From: a virus
Reading direction: 5' to 3' (one strand)
Length of the DNA stretch: 24,299 bases
Virus record (IMG/VR): IMGVR_UViG_3300021138_000167
Location: 1 to 24,299 of that record
Part shown: positions 4,838 through 12,583 of the stretch, piece after piece
How the letters are laid out: the number at the start of each line of letters is the position of its first letter
Numbering within the stretch: the stretch's first letter is position 1
Notes under the pieces: generated by a model
Seen by the model: the letters and a program-made list of their open reading frames with translations, nothing else
What the model was told of the DNA's origin: nothing
The model's database searches: none
Translations under genes and position numbers: made by a program

Positions 4838-4849
4838 GTACTTAAGTAC
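4838..4849. other. 12-bp perfect palindrome
   Basis: GTACTTAAGTAC is fully self-complementary and lies 43 bases after the tRNA, in the short gap before the 82-aa gene. It shares the CTTAAG core with the palindrome at 4190-4203. A dimeric binding site is possible; nothing else is evident in this gap. Confidence 0.3.
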
Positions 4850-4927
4850 AAATTAGCCAGCAGATGGATTTATTGTACTGACAGAAACTTGGTTGCTCCA
4901 AAGCCCTCAAGCGCCGGATCCTTTCAA

Positions 4928-5176
4928 ATGAACACGTCGACAATTAGCAGCCTGATGAAAAAAATCTTATCTTATCCTGCATACAACAAAGACTTGGCTT
5001 TGTTTTATACGGACAGGTACGAACCGGCTTGGTCGGCTGAGTATTGCAATCCAGCGTCGCATTGCGTCATGCTGGGCGAAGCATCCGGTGATTTTGTTGG
5101 ATCAGGCAAAACGCCGGAAGAAGCTTTGGAAAATCTGATCAAGACGCTGGATAGCCACAACTGGGACGACCCGTGA
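4928..5176 (+). CDS. hypothetical protein, 82 aa (start uncertain)
   Basis: The protein contains YEPAWSAEYCNPASHCVMLGEASGDFVGSGKTPEEALENLIKTL. The GxSGDFxGxGxTPEEAL pattern resembles small alpha-beta proteins of the HicB-like/DUF type, in which a predicted strand-strand-helix ends in TPEEAxxxL. No HicA partner is adjacent, so this is a fold resemblance only. No start has a convincing ribosome binding site: TTG at 4889 would add 13 residues and ATG at 4955 would remove nine. It is followed by the KGG gene after about 80 bases. Confidence 0.6.
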   Translation: MNTSTISSLMKKILSYPAYNKDLALFYTDRYEPAWSAEYCNPASHCVMLGEASGDFVGSGKTPEEALENLIKTLDSHNWDDP

Positions 5177-5256
5177 TTTCATGCCATGTATGTCAAATTA
5201 TATATTGACATGCTTGGCTGTTTTGGTAGGGTTCATCATCAACAAGGGAAATAGCA

Positions 5257-5457
5257 ATGGAAAAGCCAAAATCAAAACGTGGGTTTGCCAGCATGTCGGC
5301 GGAAAAACGCCGTTCTGTAGCTTCTATGGGTGGCAAAGCTTGCCCAAAAGAAAAGCGCCAATTTTTTGTTAATCGAGAACTTGCCCGGCTGGCTGGCCAA
5401 AAAGGTAAAAGATTGAAAAAAGCAACTCAAACAAAGGAACATGACAATGTTGCCTAA
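5257..5457 (+). CDS. KGG-motif (YciG-like) stress-type protein, 66 aa
   Basis: KRGFASMSAEKRRSVASMGGKA matches the stress-induced KGG repeat (general stress protein YciG/ConJ type), and LARLAGQKGKRLKK looks like a second, degenerate copy ending the short protein. These are very basic, mostly disordered proteins, possibly nucleic-acid associated; phage roles are unknown. AAGGGA lies eight bases upstream of the ATG. The stop overlaps the start region of the 130-aa gene by 11 bases, suggesting coupling. Confidence 0.85.
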   Translation: MEKPKSKRGFASMSAEKRRSVASMGGKACPKEKRQFFVNRELARLAGQKGKRLKKATQTKEHDNVA

Positions 5458-5839
5458 AGACAAAATGCTTATTGAAGTTGAAATTTCGTTTAATGAATTT
5501 GTATCCGCAATTATAAAAGAATTTGGATCAAAGTTGCCGCAAGCTTTGCGTGATCAATTTATAATTGCGTCAACTATTGATGACGAAAATTTAAATAATC
5601 TAAAAAAAACAATTAGGCGCACAGAGAAATGGCTTTGGAATTACCAATACGGAGGTATGGGATTTATATCAGAGCAAATTGTCGAATCACGAAAAGCAAT
5701 AGAACAACTGGTGTTTATCTTGCACATTGGGCAAGCTTATCCTGGAAAAGCTGCGGCACAAGCTATAAAATTACGCCCTAAACTTGTGCTTGAAAAAAAA
5801 CCTAAGAAAATTTCGAGGGATCAAGATGCAAACGCTTGA
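5447..5839 (+). CDS. hypothetical protein, 130 aa
   Basis: I do not recognise this protein. It is mostly helical: an acidic N-terminal part (MLIEVEISFNEFVSAIIKEF), a central basic segment (NNLKKTIRRTEKWLWNYQYG), and a long C-terminal helix with a lysine-rich tail (LVLEKKPKKISRDQ). The ATG at 5447 is preferred over 5441 because AAGGA is then eight bases upstream instead of two. It overlaps the upstream and downstream genes by 11 and 14 bases, so all three probably form one translational unit. Confidence 0.75.
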   Translation: MLPKDKMLIEVEISFNEFVSAIIKEFGSKLPQALRDQFIIASTIDDENLNNLKKTIRRTEKWLWNYQYGGMGFISEQIVESRKAIEQLVFILHIGQAYPGKAAAQAIKLRPKLVLEKKPKKISRDQDANA

Positions 5840-6236
5840 AGAAATGCACCAACATTACAAAGCTGTTAGGAATCGGCTAAGATACGCGCCCCCAAAAAAA
5901 ACCGTGGTAATTGCTTTTGTACCTCAACCCGAACCTCAACCCGAACTTCAACAAGAATTGCCAAAAATTAAATGTTCAATTGAAATTTTATTGCCGCTAA
6001 GCCCAGCGCAATGCATTTTGCAAGAAGTAGTGCTAAAGCATGGCATTACAATCGAAGAAATTAAATGCCATAGCCATAAAAAAATATTTGTAAAAGCTAG
6101 ACAAGAAGCGGCGTATTTAATGCGAGAAAAATTAAAATTATCCTTGCCAATGATAGGTCGTGTTATTGGTAAACGGGATCATACAACAATTTTACATGCA
6201 ATTCGAAAATACAAAAAACGGAATCAAATAGAATAG
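5826..6236 (+). CDS. DnaA domain IV-like DNA-binding protein, 136 aa
   Basis: The C-terminus carries the DnaA origin-binding domain: ARQEAAYLMREKLKLSLPMI, GRVIGK, then RDHTTILHAIRKYKK (Arg117, Asp118, His119, Thr120, Thr121), the DnaA signature. The AAA+ ATPase domain of full-length DnaA is absent. The N-terminal third has a Pro/Glu/Gln linker (QPEPQPELQQEL). Such stand-alone domains occur in phages and may bind host DnaA boxes or regulate transcription; I noticed no perfect TTATCCACA box here. The start at 5826 follows GAGGGA and overlaps the previous gene by 14 bases. Confidence 0.9.
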   Translation: MQTLEEMHQHYKAVRNRLRYAPPKKTVVIAFVPQPEPQPELQQELPKIKCSIEILLPLSPAQCILQEVVLKHGITIEEIKCHSHKKIFVKARQEAAYLMREKLKLSLPMIGRVIGKRDHTTILHAIRKYKKRNQIE

Positions 6237-6244
6237 GAAAAATA

Positions 6245-6733
6245 ATGGAAAACGTAGTACGGCTTTATTTGTCTCCTGCTCAAATTTTTGTTGCGGCAGA
6301 AGTTGGGAAACTGCGGCAAATTCAAGCAATACAAGAAAATTTTAAAAATAGAATAAAAAACCATAGGGGAACCCCTTGGGAAGCTCATATTGAAGGCGCT
6401 ATGGGGGAATTAGCTGTATCAAATCATTTTAAAATGCATTGGTCTGGTTTATGCAACCAAGGAGCGCCAGATGTGGGCGATATATATGATATTCGAACCA
6501 CGGCATACATGAATGGAAGTTTATGGGTTCATGAAGATGATAAAGATGAAAGGTTTATGTGGTTGTTAACGGGTTACGGAGGGTCATACATTTTGCGTGG
6601 TGGAATGTATGTACACGAAGCTAAACAAAAACATTGGTGGGGTACAAAAGATACAACTGGTCCTAAAGAAAACAAAAGTTTTGCATTTTGGATCCCGCAA
6701 GAGCATCTTTATTTCCCGGAAGGCACGAGGTAA
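6245..6733 (+). CDS. conserved phage protein, possible PD-(D/E)xK-type nuclease, 162 aa
   Basis: This resembles a conserved phage family found next to terminase genes. After a helical start it has EGAMGELAVSNHF (Glu50, Glu55), then GAPDVGDIYDIRTT (Asp76, Asp79, Asp82), later MWLLTGYGGSYILRGGMYV and a C-terminal FWIPQEHLYFPEG. The Glu followed by Asp and a strand ending in Ile-Arg recalls a PD-(D/E)xK core, with Arg where catalytic Lys is usual; activity is therefore uncertain. AGGAA precedes the ATG. Its stop overlaps the terminase start as TAATG. Confidence 0.7.
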   Translation: MENVVRLYLSPAQIFVAAEVGKLRQIQAIQENFKNRIKNHRGTPWEAHIEGAMGELAVSNHFKMHWSGLCNQGAPDVGDIYDIRTTAYMNGSLWVHEDDKDERFMWLLTGYGGSYILRGGMYVHEAKQKHWWGTKDTTGPKENKSFAFWIPQEHLYFPEGTR

Positions 6734-8463
6734 TGAGCATGAATGGCCCTTTGGGACAAATTGACGCTTCAAAGTTTGACTTGGAAAAAAGTTTGCAATC
6801 CTATGAACGCATGGATTGCGAAAACAGTTTGTATGAGTTTTTCCAAAAAGCTTGGAAGTATATAGATGCTGCGCCTTACACCGATGGCTGGCCCATTGAA
6901 GCTGTGGCTGAACATCTACAGGCTGTTGTAGATGGCGATATTAAACGCCTTATTATCAATATTCCTCCTCGTTGCGCTAAATCTACGCTAACATCTGTAG
7001 CTTTTCCGGCTTGGGTGTGGACACAACCATGGAATACGCCAACTTCTGGCCCTGGAGTGCAATTGCTTCATGCATCATATGCGTTTTCCTTGGCTCTTCG
7101 AGACAGCGTAAAATGCCGTAGGCTTATTGAATCTCCTTGGTATCAAGCTTTGTGGGGAGATAGGTTTAAACTGCAAGGTGATCAAAACACCAAAGGGCGT
7201 TTTGCCAACGATCAAAATGGAGAACGATTGATAACCGCCGTGGAAGCTCGTGTAACGGGTGAAGGTGGTAATATTATTGTAATTGACGATCCCAACGCAG
7301 CCAATGAAGCATTTTCGGAAGCAGCAATTCACACTACAGTTGAGTGGTGGGACACTACAATGTCTACTCGCTTGAATGATCCCAAGACGGGCGCGTTCAT
7401 TGTTATTCAACAGCGGCTAGGCGAAGAAGATTTGACCGGGCATATTCTTTCTAAGGAATACTCAAGCTGGACACATTTGTGTTTGCCCATGCGATACGAA
7501 TGGCAAAGACATAGCTATACCAAAATTGGCTGGCATGATCCCCGTGGCTGTGCGGCAAATGATACTCCTTTGGTGGCAATTACAGATAATGGAGATCGAT
7601 TGCCCGTAAGCCCCGAAGCTAGACAAGAATTAGAAATCCGCGAAGGTATGCTTATGTGGCCCGAGCGTTTTGCGGAAGCCGAAGTAAACCTTTTGGAAAA
7701 ACAGCTTGGTCCTTGGTCATCGGCTGGGCAGCTTCAACAGCGCCCAGAGCCTAAAGGCGGCGGTATCATTAAACGAGATTGGTGGCAAACGTGGGAAAAC
7801 CCGGCGTATCCCCCAATGGATTTGATCATAGCTTCTTTGGATACGGCATATACAACCAAAACGGAAAATGATTTTAGTGCTTTAACAATTTGGGGCGTGT
7901 TTACATCTGACGTTGTTGCTCAAGCTAACCGGGTGGCTGGCCGATATGATGGGATTTCCCAATCATATCAACGAACTTTTGCGGAATCACACCCCCGTGT
8001 AATGCTTATGTATGCCTTTCAAGAACGCCTTGAGATCCACGAATTGGTTACAAAAGTCGCCAAATGGTGCAAAGATTTAAAAGTAGATACGCTTTTGATT
8101 GAAAACAAAGCCGCTGGTCACTCTGTGGCCCAGGAAATCCGCCGATTGTACGGATTTGAACAATTTGGAGTGCAGTTATGCGACCCCAAAGCACAAGATA
8201 AGTTAGCTAGACTGTATTCTGTGCAGCATCTGTTTGCCGAAGGGATGATTTATGCACCGATAAAAGCATGGTCCGAAATGGTCATCAGCCAAGTTGGCAC
8301 GTTCCCCAAGGGAAAACATGACGATTTGGTGGACACGGTTAGCATGGCTTTAAGGCATATGCGAGATATTGGTGTGCTTGTACGTTCTACGGAATGGGCG
8401 CAGACCATGGAAGAAAACATGACATTTAAGGGGAACACTGATGTTCCTCTGTATCCCGTGTGA
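6733..8463 (+). CDS. terL: terminase large subunit, 576 aa
   Basis: This is the ATP-driven DNA-packaging motor with C-terminal nuclease. Walker A is NIPPRCAKST (residues about 76-85), where Cys-Ala replaces the usual His-Gly of PPRHGKS; Walker B is IVIDDP (about 182-187). The segment AFIVIQQRLGEEDLTGHIL fits the coupling region. The RNase H-like nuclease has SLDTAY (about 368), LIENKAAG (about 454) and DDLVDT (about 530) supplying acidic residues. Length is typical. The start at 6733 shares one base with the upstream stop; ATG at 6739 is also possible, with GAGG eight bases upstream. Portal follows after one small gene, the standard packaging order. Confidence 0.95.
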   Translation: MSMNGPLGQIDASKFDLEKSLQSYERMDCENSLYEFFQKAWKYIDAAPYTDGWPIEAVAEHLQAVVDGDIKRLIINIPPRCAKSTLTSVAFPAWVWTQPWNTPTSGPGVQLLHASYAFSLALRDSVKCRRLIESPWYQALWGDRFKLQGDQNTKGRFANDQNGERLITAVEARVTGEGGNIIVIDDPNAANEAFSEAAIHTTVEWWDTTMSTRLNDPKTGAFIVIQQRLGEEDLTGHILSKEYSSWTHLCLPMRYEWQRHSYTKIGWHDPRGCAANDTPLVAITDNGDRLPVSPEARQELEIREGMLMWPERFAEAEVNLLEKQLGPWSSAGQLQQRPEPKGGGIIKRDWWQTWENPAYPPMDLIIASLDTAYTTKTENDFSALTIWGVFTSDVVAQANRVAGRYDGISQSYQRTFAESHPRVMLMYAFQERLEIHELVTKVAKWCKDLKVDTLLIENKAAGHSVAQEIRRLYGFEQFGVQLCDPKAQDKLARLYSVQHLFAEGMIYAPIKAWSEMVISQVGTFPKGKHDDLVDTVSMALRHMRDIGVLVRSTEWAQTMEENMTFKGNTDVPLYPV

Positions 8464-8470
8464 GGATGAC

Positions 8471-8719
8471 ATGGAACCAGATAAGTTTATTAGGTTGACC
8501 GCCAATTGCGAACAAACTGAAACTGGGCTATGGAGTGTTGAAATTGAAAATGTTGATGACCCCCAAATGAGGGTACACTATACTATCCAAGCAAAAACTG
8601 ATAGTTTAGCGGTTCAGCACGGGATGAAGCAGTTTACCGATAGCATCAGACGTGGGTCGCCGGACAGTGGTAATGTTAAGGAAATATTGAATGCCACTTA
8701 CCCCAGGATTGTCTCCTAG
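8471..8719 (+). CDS. hypothetical protein between terminase and portal, 82 aa
   Basis: A small acidic protein, MEPDKFIRLTANCEQTETGL then WSVEIENVDDPQMRVHYTIQAKTDSLA, with predicted beta strands followed by a helix (QHGMKQFTDSIRR). I do not recognise the family. GAGGATG precedes the start, and its end overlaps the portal start by 29 bases, so it is probably coupled. Position suggests a packaging accessory role, but nothing in the sequence shows it. Confidence 0.75.
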   Translation: MEPDKFIRLTANCEQTETGLWSVEIENVDDPQMRVHYTIQAKTDSLAVQHGMKQFTDSIRRGSPDSGNVKEILNATYPRIVS

Positions 8720-11003
8720 CATTCGACAGCCAGATACGTCTGGTTTGGGCGCTCTATTGTCATCGGAAGCGCCTATGGTTGATATAATGGTAGATGAGGC
8801 AGGCGTAACGCCTGATGAACCTTCAAAAGAATCAAAAAAAATATTATCAATTGAGCATGAAGATGGTTCTATAACTATTTCTCTAGATGGAAAATCGCTA
8901 ACCGAAGATGATGCTGACACAAATCCACCTGACTGGTTTGATAACCTTGCTGATCGTCTTCCTGATGGTGAATTAAATCGCATCAGCACGGATCTTTTGC
9001 GCGGAGTTGACGACGATCTTGAAAGCCGCAACGAGTGGATGGAAACTCGTGCGCTTGGCATCAAGCTTTTGGGGCTTAAAGTTGAGGTTCCTGGCTTGCA
9101 AGGGGCATCTGACGGCGCTCCTGTAGAAGGCATGTCTAAAGTTCGTCATCCATTGTTGTTGGAAGCTGTGTTGCGTTTTCAAGCTAATGCGCGTTCAGAG
9201 CTTTTGCCTACCGATGGCCCAGCTAAAATTCGCAATGACGACAATAACTCGACATTAGAAGAAGACCAACTTGCAGATGCGTTTGAAGTTGATCTGAACC
9301 ATTACCTAACAGCGACAGCAACTGAGTATTATCCTGATACGGATCGTATGCTGTTGATGCTTGGATTTGGCGGCACTGCCTTTAAAAAAGTATATATGTG
9401 TCCGCTGCGCAATCGCCCTGTGTCTGAAACGGTTGATGCGAACGATTTGATCGTCAACAACGCCGCAACGGATCTTGAAAACGCAAAAAGGATTACGCAT
9501 CGTTCTTTTATGCGCCCATCGACGCTTAAAAGATTGCAAATCCTTGGTGTTTATCGCGATATAGATCTTTCAACGCCGCACGAAGCTAAACTTGACAGTG
9601 TTCGGCGCGAAAAAAACGATCAGCAAGGTATTTCTTCGCAATCTCGAAACCCAGAAGATCGGGATAGAGAAATATACGAATGTTATTGCGAATTAGATTT
9701 GCCTGGATTTGAACATAAATGGAAAGGCAAGCAATCTGGCTTGGAAATTCCATATCGAGTGACAATTGACGTGTCTTCTAAGAAGATTTTGTCGATTGTT
9801 CGCAACTATGATGAAGATACAGAACAACTTCCTGTTTCACGTGAAACATTTATTAAATATACATTTGTTCCCGGTATGGGATTTTATGATATTGGCTTAG
9901 TTCATATACTTGGCAATACCACAAACGCAATCACGGCTGCTTGGCGTGAAATGCTTGACGCCGGTATGTACGCAAATTTTCCCGGTTTCTTAATGGCGGA
10001 TACCGGAGCAAGGCAAAATACCAATATTTTCCGTGTTCCTCCCGGTGGCGGCGCGCTGGTAAAGACAAATGGCATGTCAATTAAGGAAGCAATTATGCCG
10101 CTTCCTTATAAAGAACCATCTAGTGCGTTGATGTCGCTTGTTAACGACATGGCACAGACTGGAATGCGCATTGGCGGTACATCTGAGCAACAAGTTGGCG
10201 AAGGTAAGACGGAAATGCCCGTTGGCACTACGCTTGCAATGATGGATCAAGCTGCAAAAGTTATGAACAGTGTTCATAAAAGGCTTTGCTCGGCACAAGC
10301 CAAAGAACTTCAGCTTATTGCCAAGGTGTTTAAAGAAAATCCTGAAGCATTTTGGCAGCGTAACCGCGCTCCGGCTACTCAATGGGATGAAGAAAAGTTT
10401 CTTAAGGCGCTTAAAGATTTTGATTTGGTGCCGCAAGCTGATCCTAATACTGCCAGCCATGGCCAGCGGTTGATGAAAATCAGTGGATTGAAGCAGCTTC
10501 AGTCTACATCGCCCAACATGTACGATGCGTACAAGGTAGATGCGGCTGCGCTTCAGGCGCTTGGCTGGTCTAACCCGCAGCAATTCATGAAACATCCTGA
10601 CGACATGAAGAAGCCCTCGCCGCAGGATCAGGCGTTGCAGGCTAAGGCGCAGGCTGAAAAGACAGTTGCTGACGCCCGCATGATGGATAGCCAGACTCGC
10701 GCCAAAGAAGGCGATGCAAAAATCAAGCATGAATCACATAGAGAAACCGTAAGCAATGTAAAAACGCAGATGGAACTTTCAAAGGTTCAAATGAAAGATT
10801 CCGCTGACAAACAAATTGCTTTGATGGACCAACAGAAGGCTTTGCTTGAGCTTGCCAGGGATATTGCCAAAAATCCTGAAAGCGCAGTGCAGTTGCAGCC
10901 TTTGATTCAGCCTGCTGTTGAGCAAATGCAGCGGGATCAAGCTGCTTTAGGAACTCAACCGCCTATGTCGCCTATGCCCCCTAAGCCACCTGGAGCCGCA
11001 TGA
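8691..11003 (+). CDS. portal protein, P22-like, 770 aa
   Basis: The portal forms the dodecameric ring at the capsid vertex through which DNA passes. Diagnostic segments include HPLLLEAVLRFQANARSELL, MLLMLGFGGTAFKKVYMCPL, VNNAATDLENAKRITHRSF, YECYCELDLPGFEH and VPGMGFYDIGLVHILGNTTN. The last 130 residues are a Gln/Lys/Ala-rich helical tail ending MSPMPPKPPGAA, comparable to the extended C-terminal barrel of P22-type portals. Its length is slightly above P22's portal (725 aa). AAGGA lies upstream of the start. Its stop overlaps the next gene's ATG as ATGA. Confidence 0.93.
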   Translation: MPLTPGLSPSIRQPDTSGLGALLSSEAPMVDIMVDEAGVTPDEPSKESKKILSIEHEDGSITISLDGKSLTEDDADTNPPDWFDNLADRLPDGELNRISTDLLRGVDDDLESRNEWMETRALGIKLLGLKVEVPGLQGASDGAPVEGMSKVRHPLLLEAVLRFQANARSELLPTDGPAKIRNDDNNSTLEEDQLADAFEVDLNHYLTATATEYYPDTDRMLLMLGFGGTAFKKVYMCPLRNRPVSETVDANDLIVNNAATDLENAKRITHRSFMRPSTLKRLQILGVYRDIDLSTPHEAKLDSVRREKNDQQGISSQSRNPEDRDREIYECYCELDLPGFEHKWKGKQSGLEIPYRVTIDVSSKKILSIVRNYDEDTEQLPVSRETFIKYTFVPGMGFYDIGLVHILGNTTNAITAAWREMLDAGMYANFPGFLMADTGARQNTNIFRVPPGGGALVKTNGMSIKEAIMPLPYKEPSSALMSLVNDMAQTGMRIGGTSEQQVGEGKTEMPVGTTLAMMDQAAKVMNSVHKRLCSAQAKELQLIAKVFKENPEAFWQRNRAPATQWDEEKFLKALKDFDLVPQADPNTASHGQRLMKISGLKQLQSTSPNMYDAYKVDAAALQALGWSNPQQFMKHPDDMKKPSPQDQALQAKAQAEKTVADARMMDSQTRAKEGDAKIKHESHRETVSNVKTQMELSKVQMKDSADKQIALMDQQKALLELARDIAKNPESAVQLQPLIQPAVEQMQRDQAALGTQPPMSPMPPKPPGAA

Positions 11004-11989
11004 TGTCACCGGAAGAAATGCTTGCTCTTTTTACGCCACAGCGTCGCATTAACCCAAATACGGGTGCTGCTGTTCCCAAGCGCGGACCTTCTGGGCGTAT
11101 GGAAGCAGATTTTGGGGTTCCCGGCGCTGTAGACCCTTATGAAGCTCTTGCGGCAGAAGCAAAGCGCATTTTGGCAGAAAAAGCGCAACAGGCTGGTAGT
11201 GCTGCGGCTTATCCATTTACGCCTAATACATGGAATGGCAAGCAGGTAATTAACCCCAACGGCCAGTTTGGCGGGAAAATTATGGAATATTCGCCTACGC
11301 AAAAGGCTGCGGCTGGTACGCTTGGCACTGGTATGCTTGTTGGCGCGGGCGTTAGCGCAGATGATTATTTGCATCCTAAAACGGCGTCACCCGCTGCGGC
11401 GGCCCCCGCGCCTATTCCGCCATCAAATGTTGATCGGATGCCGCAAGGTTATACGCCGCCGTCATCTTTGCCCAGTTATATGATGGCTGATACTGTTCCG
11501 CAGGGATATGTGCCTCCTTTTTCATTAGATAGCAAATTGTTGGCTGATGTGGTCCCGCAAGGATATACGCCTCCTGCTGCGTTAGATATTGGGCAATCTT
11601 CTCGTTCTGCGCCTACCACTTCACAACACGCTCCCGCTCGCCCCGCACCAATGCCACCAACTCGTCCTGCTGAATTGGCGCGTGAACAGCCAAGTATTTT
11701 GTCGCGGATTTTTTCTGGTCAGGATTACCAGTCTAACAATGAATTAGTGAACAAACCTACGGGTGGTGCGCCGGTTAACTGGGGCAATTCTGACAATGCG
11801 GCGGATTTTTTTCGTGCATCCAAGGCTTTGCAGCAAACTCGCCCTGAAATGTTCCAGCAAGGTTCGGATGATAGCGGGCATGCTCGGGGTGGCACGGTTG
11901 GCCAGCAAGGTAAAGGCGCTAGTGGTAACAACGCCGCATTGCACAAAGCGTTAGAAATTATTCATCACATGCTAATGCAGAGGCACTGA
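11000..11989 (+). CDS. virion-region protein with PQGYTPP repeats, 329 aa
   Basis: I do not recognise a known family. A structured N-terminus is followed by an Ala/Pro-rich region containing a 19-residue tandem repeat (MPQGYTPPSSLPSYMMADT, VPQGYVPPFSLDSKLLADV, then VPQGYTPPAALD; residues about 147-196). Near the C-terminus is GHARGGTVGQ, then a helix ALHKALEIIHHMLMQRH. The HARGGTV element is one of the basic Gly-Gly motifs shared with three other proteins in this window. It is translationally coupled to portal (ATGA overlap) and directly abuts the 191-aa gene. A minor virion or ejected internal protein is plausible from position only. Confidence 0.8.
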   Translation: MMSPEEMLALFTPQRRINPNTGAAVPKRGPSGRMEADFGVPGAVDPYEALAAEAKRILAEKAQQAGSAAAYPFTPNTWNGKQVINPNGQFGGKIMEYSPTQKAAAGTLGTGMLVGAGVSADDYLHPKTASPAAAAPAPIPPSNVDRMPQGYTPPSSLPSYMMADTVPQGYVPPFSLDSKLLADVVPQGYTPPAALDIGQSSRSAPTTSQHAPARPAPMPPTRPAELAREQPSILSRIFSGQDYQSNNELVNKPTGGAPVNWGNSDNAADFFRASKALQQTRPEMFQQGSDDSGHARGGTVGQQGKGASGNNAALHKALEIIHHMLMQRH

Positions 11990-12564
11990 TGCACGATCAG
12001 CATATTTCCACTGCTTTGGAGTTAATTCGCCATCATTATGAAGATGGCGGAAAAGCCCCTATGCTTTTGGAAGATCCGGCTGGTTGGTTTGCCCGCAAAG
12101 GCCAACAAATTGCGGATTTGCCAAGCAATGCGGCGGAAGCATGGGAAAACTATCGGAACAATCCGGTTGTTACTGCGTTTAGAGAGCAACCGGCTACAAT
12201 GATACCCGGTGCAGCAAAGATTTTTGGTGGCTGGGCGGCGGAACACCCATTTGCGGCTGCACGAAAAGTTGCTGGCACGTATGCGGATTTTACGGGAAAT
12301 CCCACAGTTGCGGTTCCTAATGCTTTTTTATCTTCTAGCCCATTAAATGAAGGCGAAGATGAAATAGCTAGGCAAATAGAATATGGTATTCGCCCAGAAA
12401 ACGACTATCCCGGCAAAGAACGGTATACAATGCCCGATAATTTTGCCCATGGCGGACATGTGGATAGCATAAAATACATAAATCAATTACTTGATCAGCT
12501 TGGCATCACGCCGCAGGATGCTTTGGATGTGTTGAAGCGGCATTACGGGGGACGCCCCGAGTAA
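11989..12564 (+). CDS. virion-region protein with Gly-Gly motifs, 191 aa
   Basis: It starts with MHDQHISTALELIRHHYEDGGKAPML and ends FAHGGHVDSIKYINQLLDQLGITPQDALDVLKRHYGG. Both ends therefore carry the pattern of an Ala-Leu-x-x-Ile/Val-x-x-His helix next to a Gly-Gly element, also seen at the end of the upstream 329-aa protein (ALEIIHHML). The middle (PAGWFARKGQQIADLPSNAA) looks globular. I do not recognise the family. The ATG shares one base with the preceding stop (TGATG), indicating coupling. Probably a virion-associated or assembly protein. Confidence 0.8.
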   Translation: MHDQHISTALELIRHHYEDGGKAPMLLEDPAGWFARKGQQIADLPSNAAEAWENYRNNPVVTAFREQPATMIPGAAKIFGGWAAEHPFAAARKVAGTYADFTGNPTVAVPNAFLSSSPLNEGEDEIARQIEYGIRPENDYPGKERYTMPDNFAHGGHVDSIKYINQLLDQLGITPQDALDVLKRHYGGRPE

Positions 12565-12583
12565 CCTAGCTAGGAGTGGTGCA

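Noticed and set aside
5181-5372. 63-aa plus-strand frame with a hydrophobic start
   Set aside because: Overlaps most of the KGG gene in another frame, lacks a ribosome binding site and loses its hydrophobic character after about 20 residues.
10077-10730. 217-aa minus-strand frame
   Set aside because: Antisense of the portal gene, Arg/His/Leu-rich, no coupling with any leftward gene.
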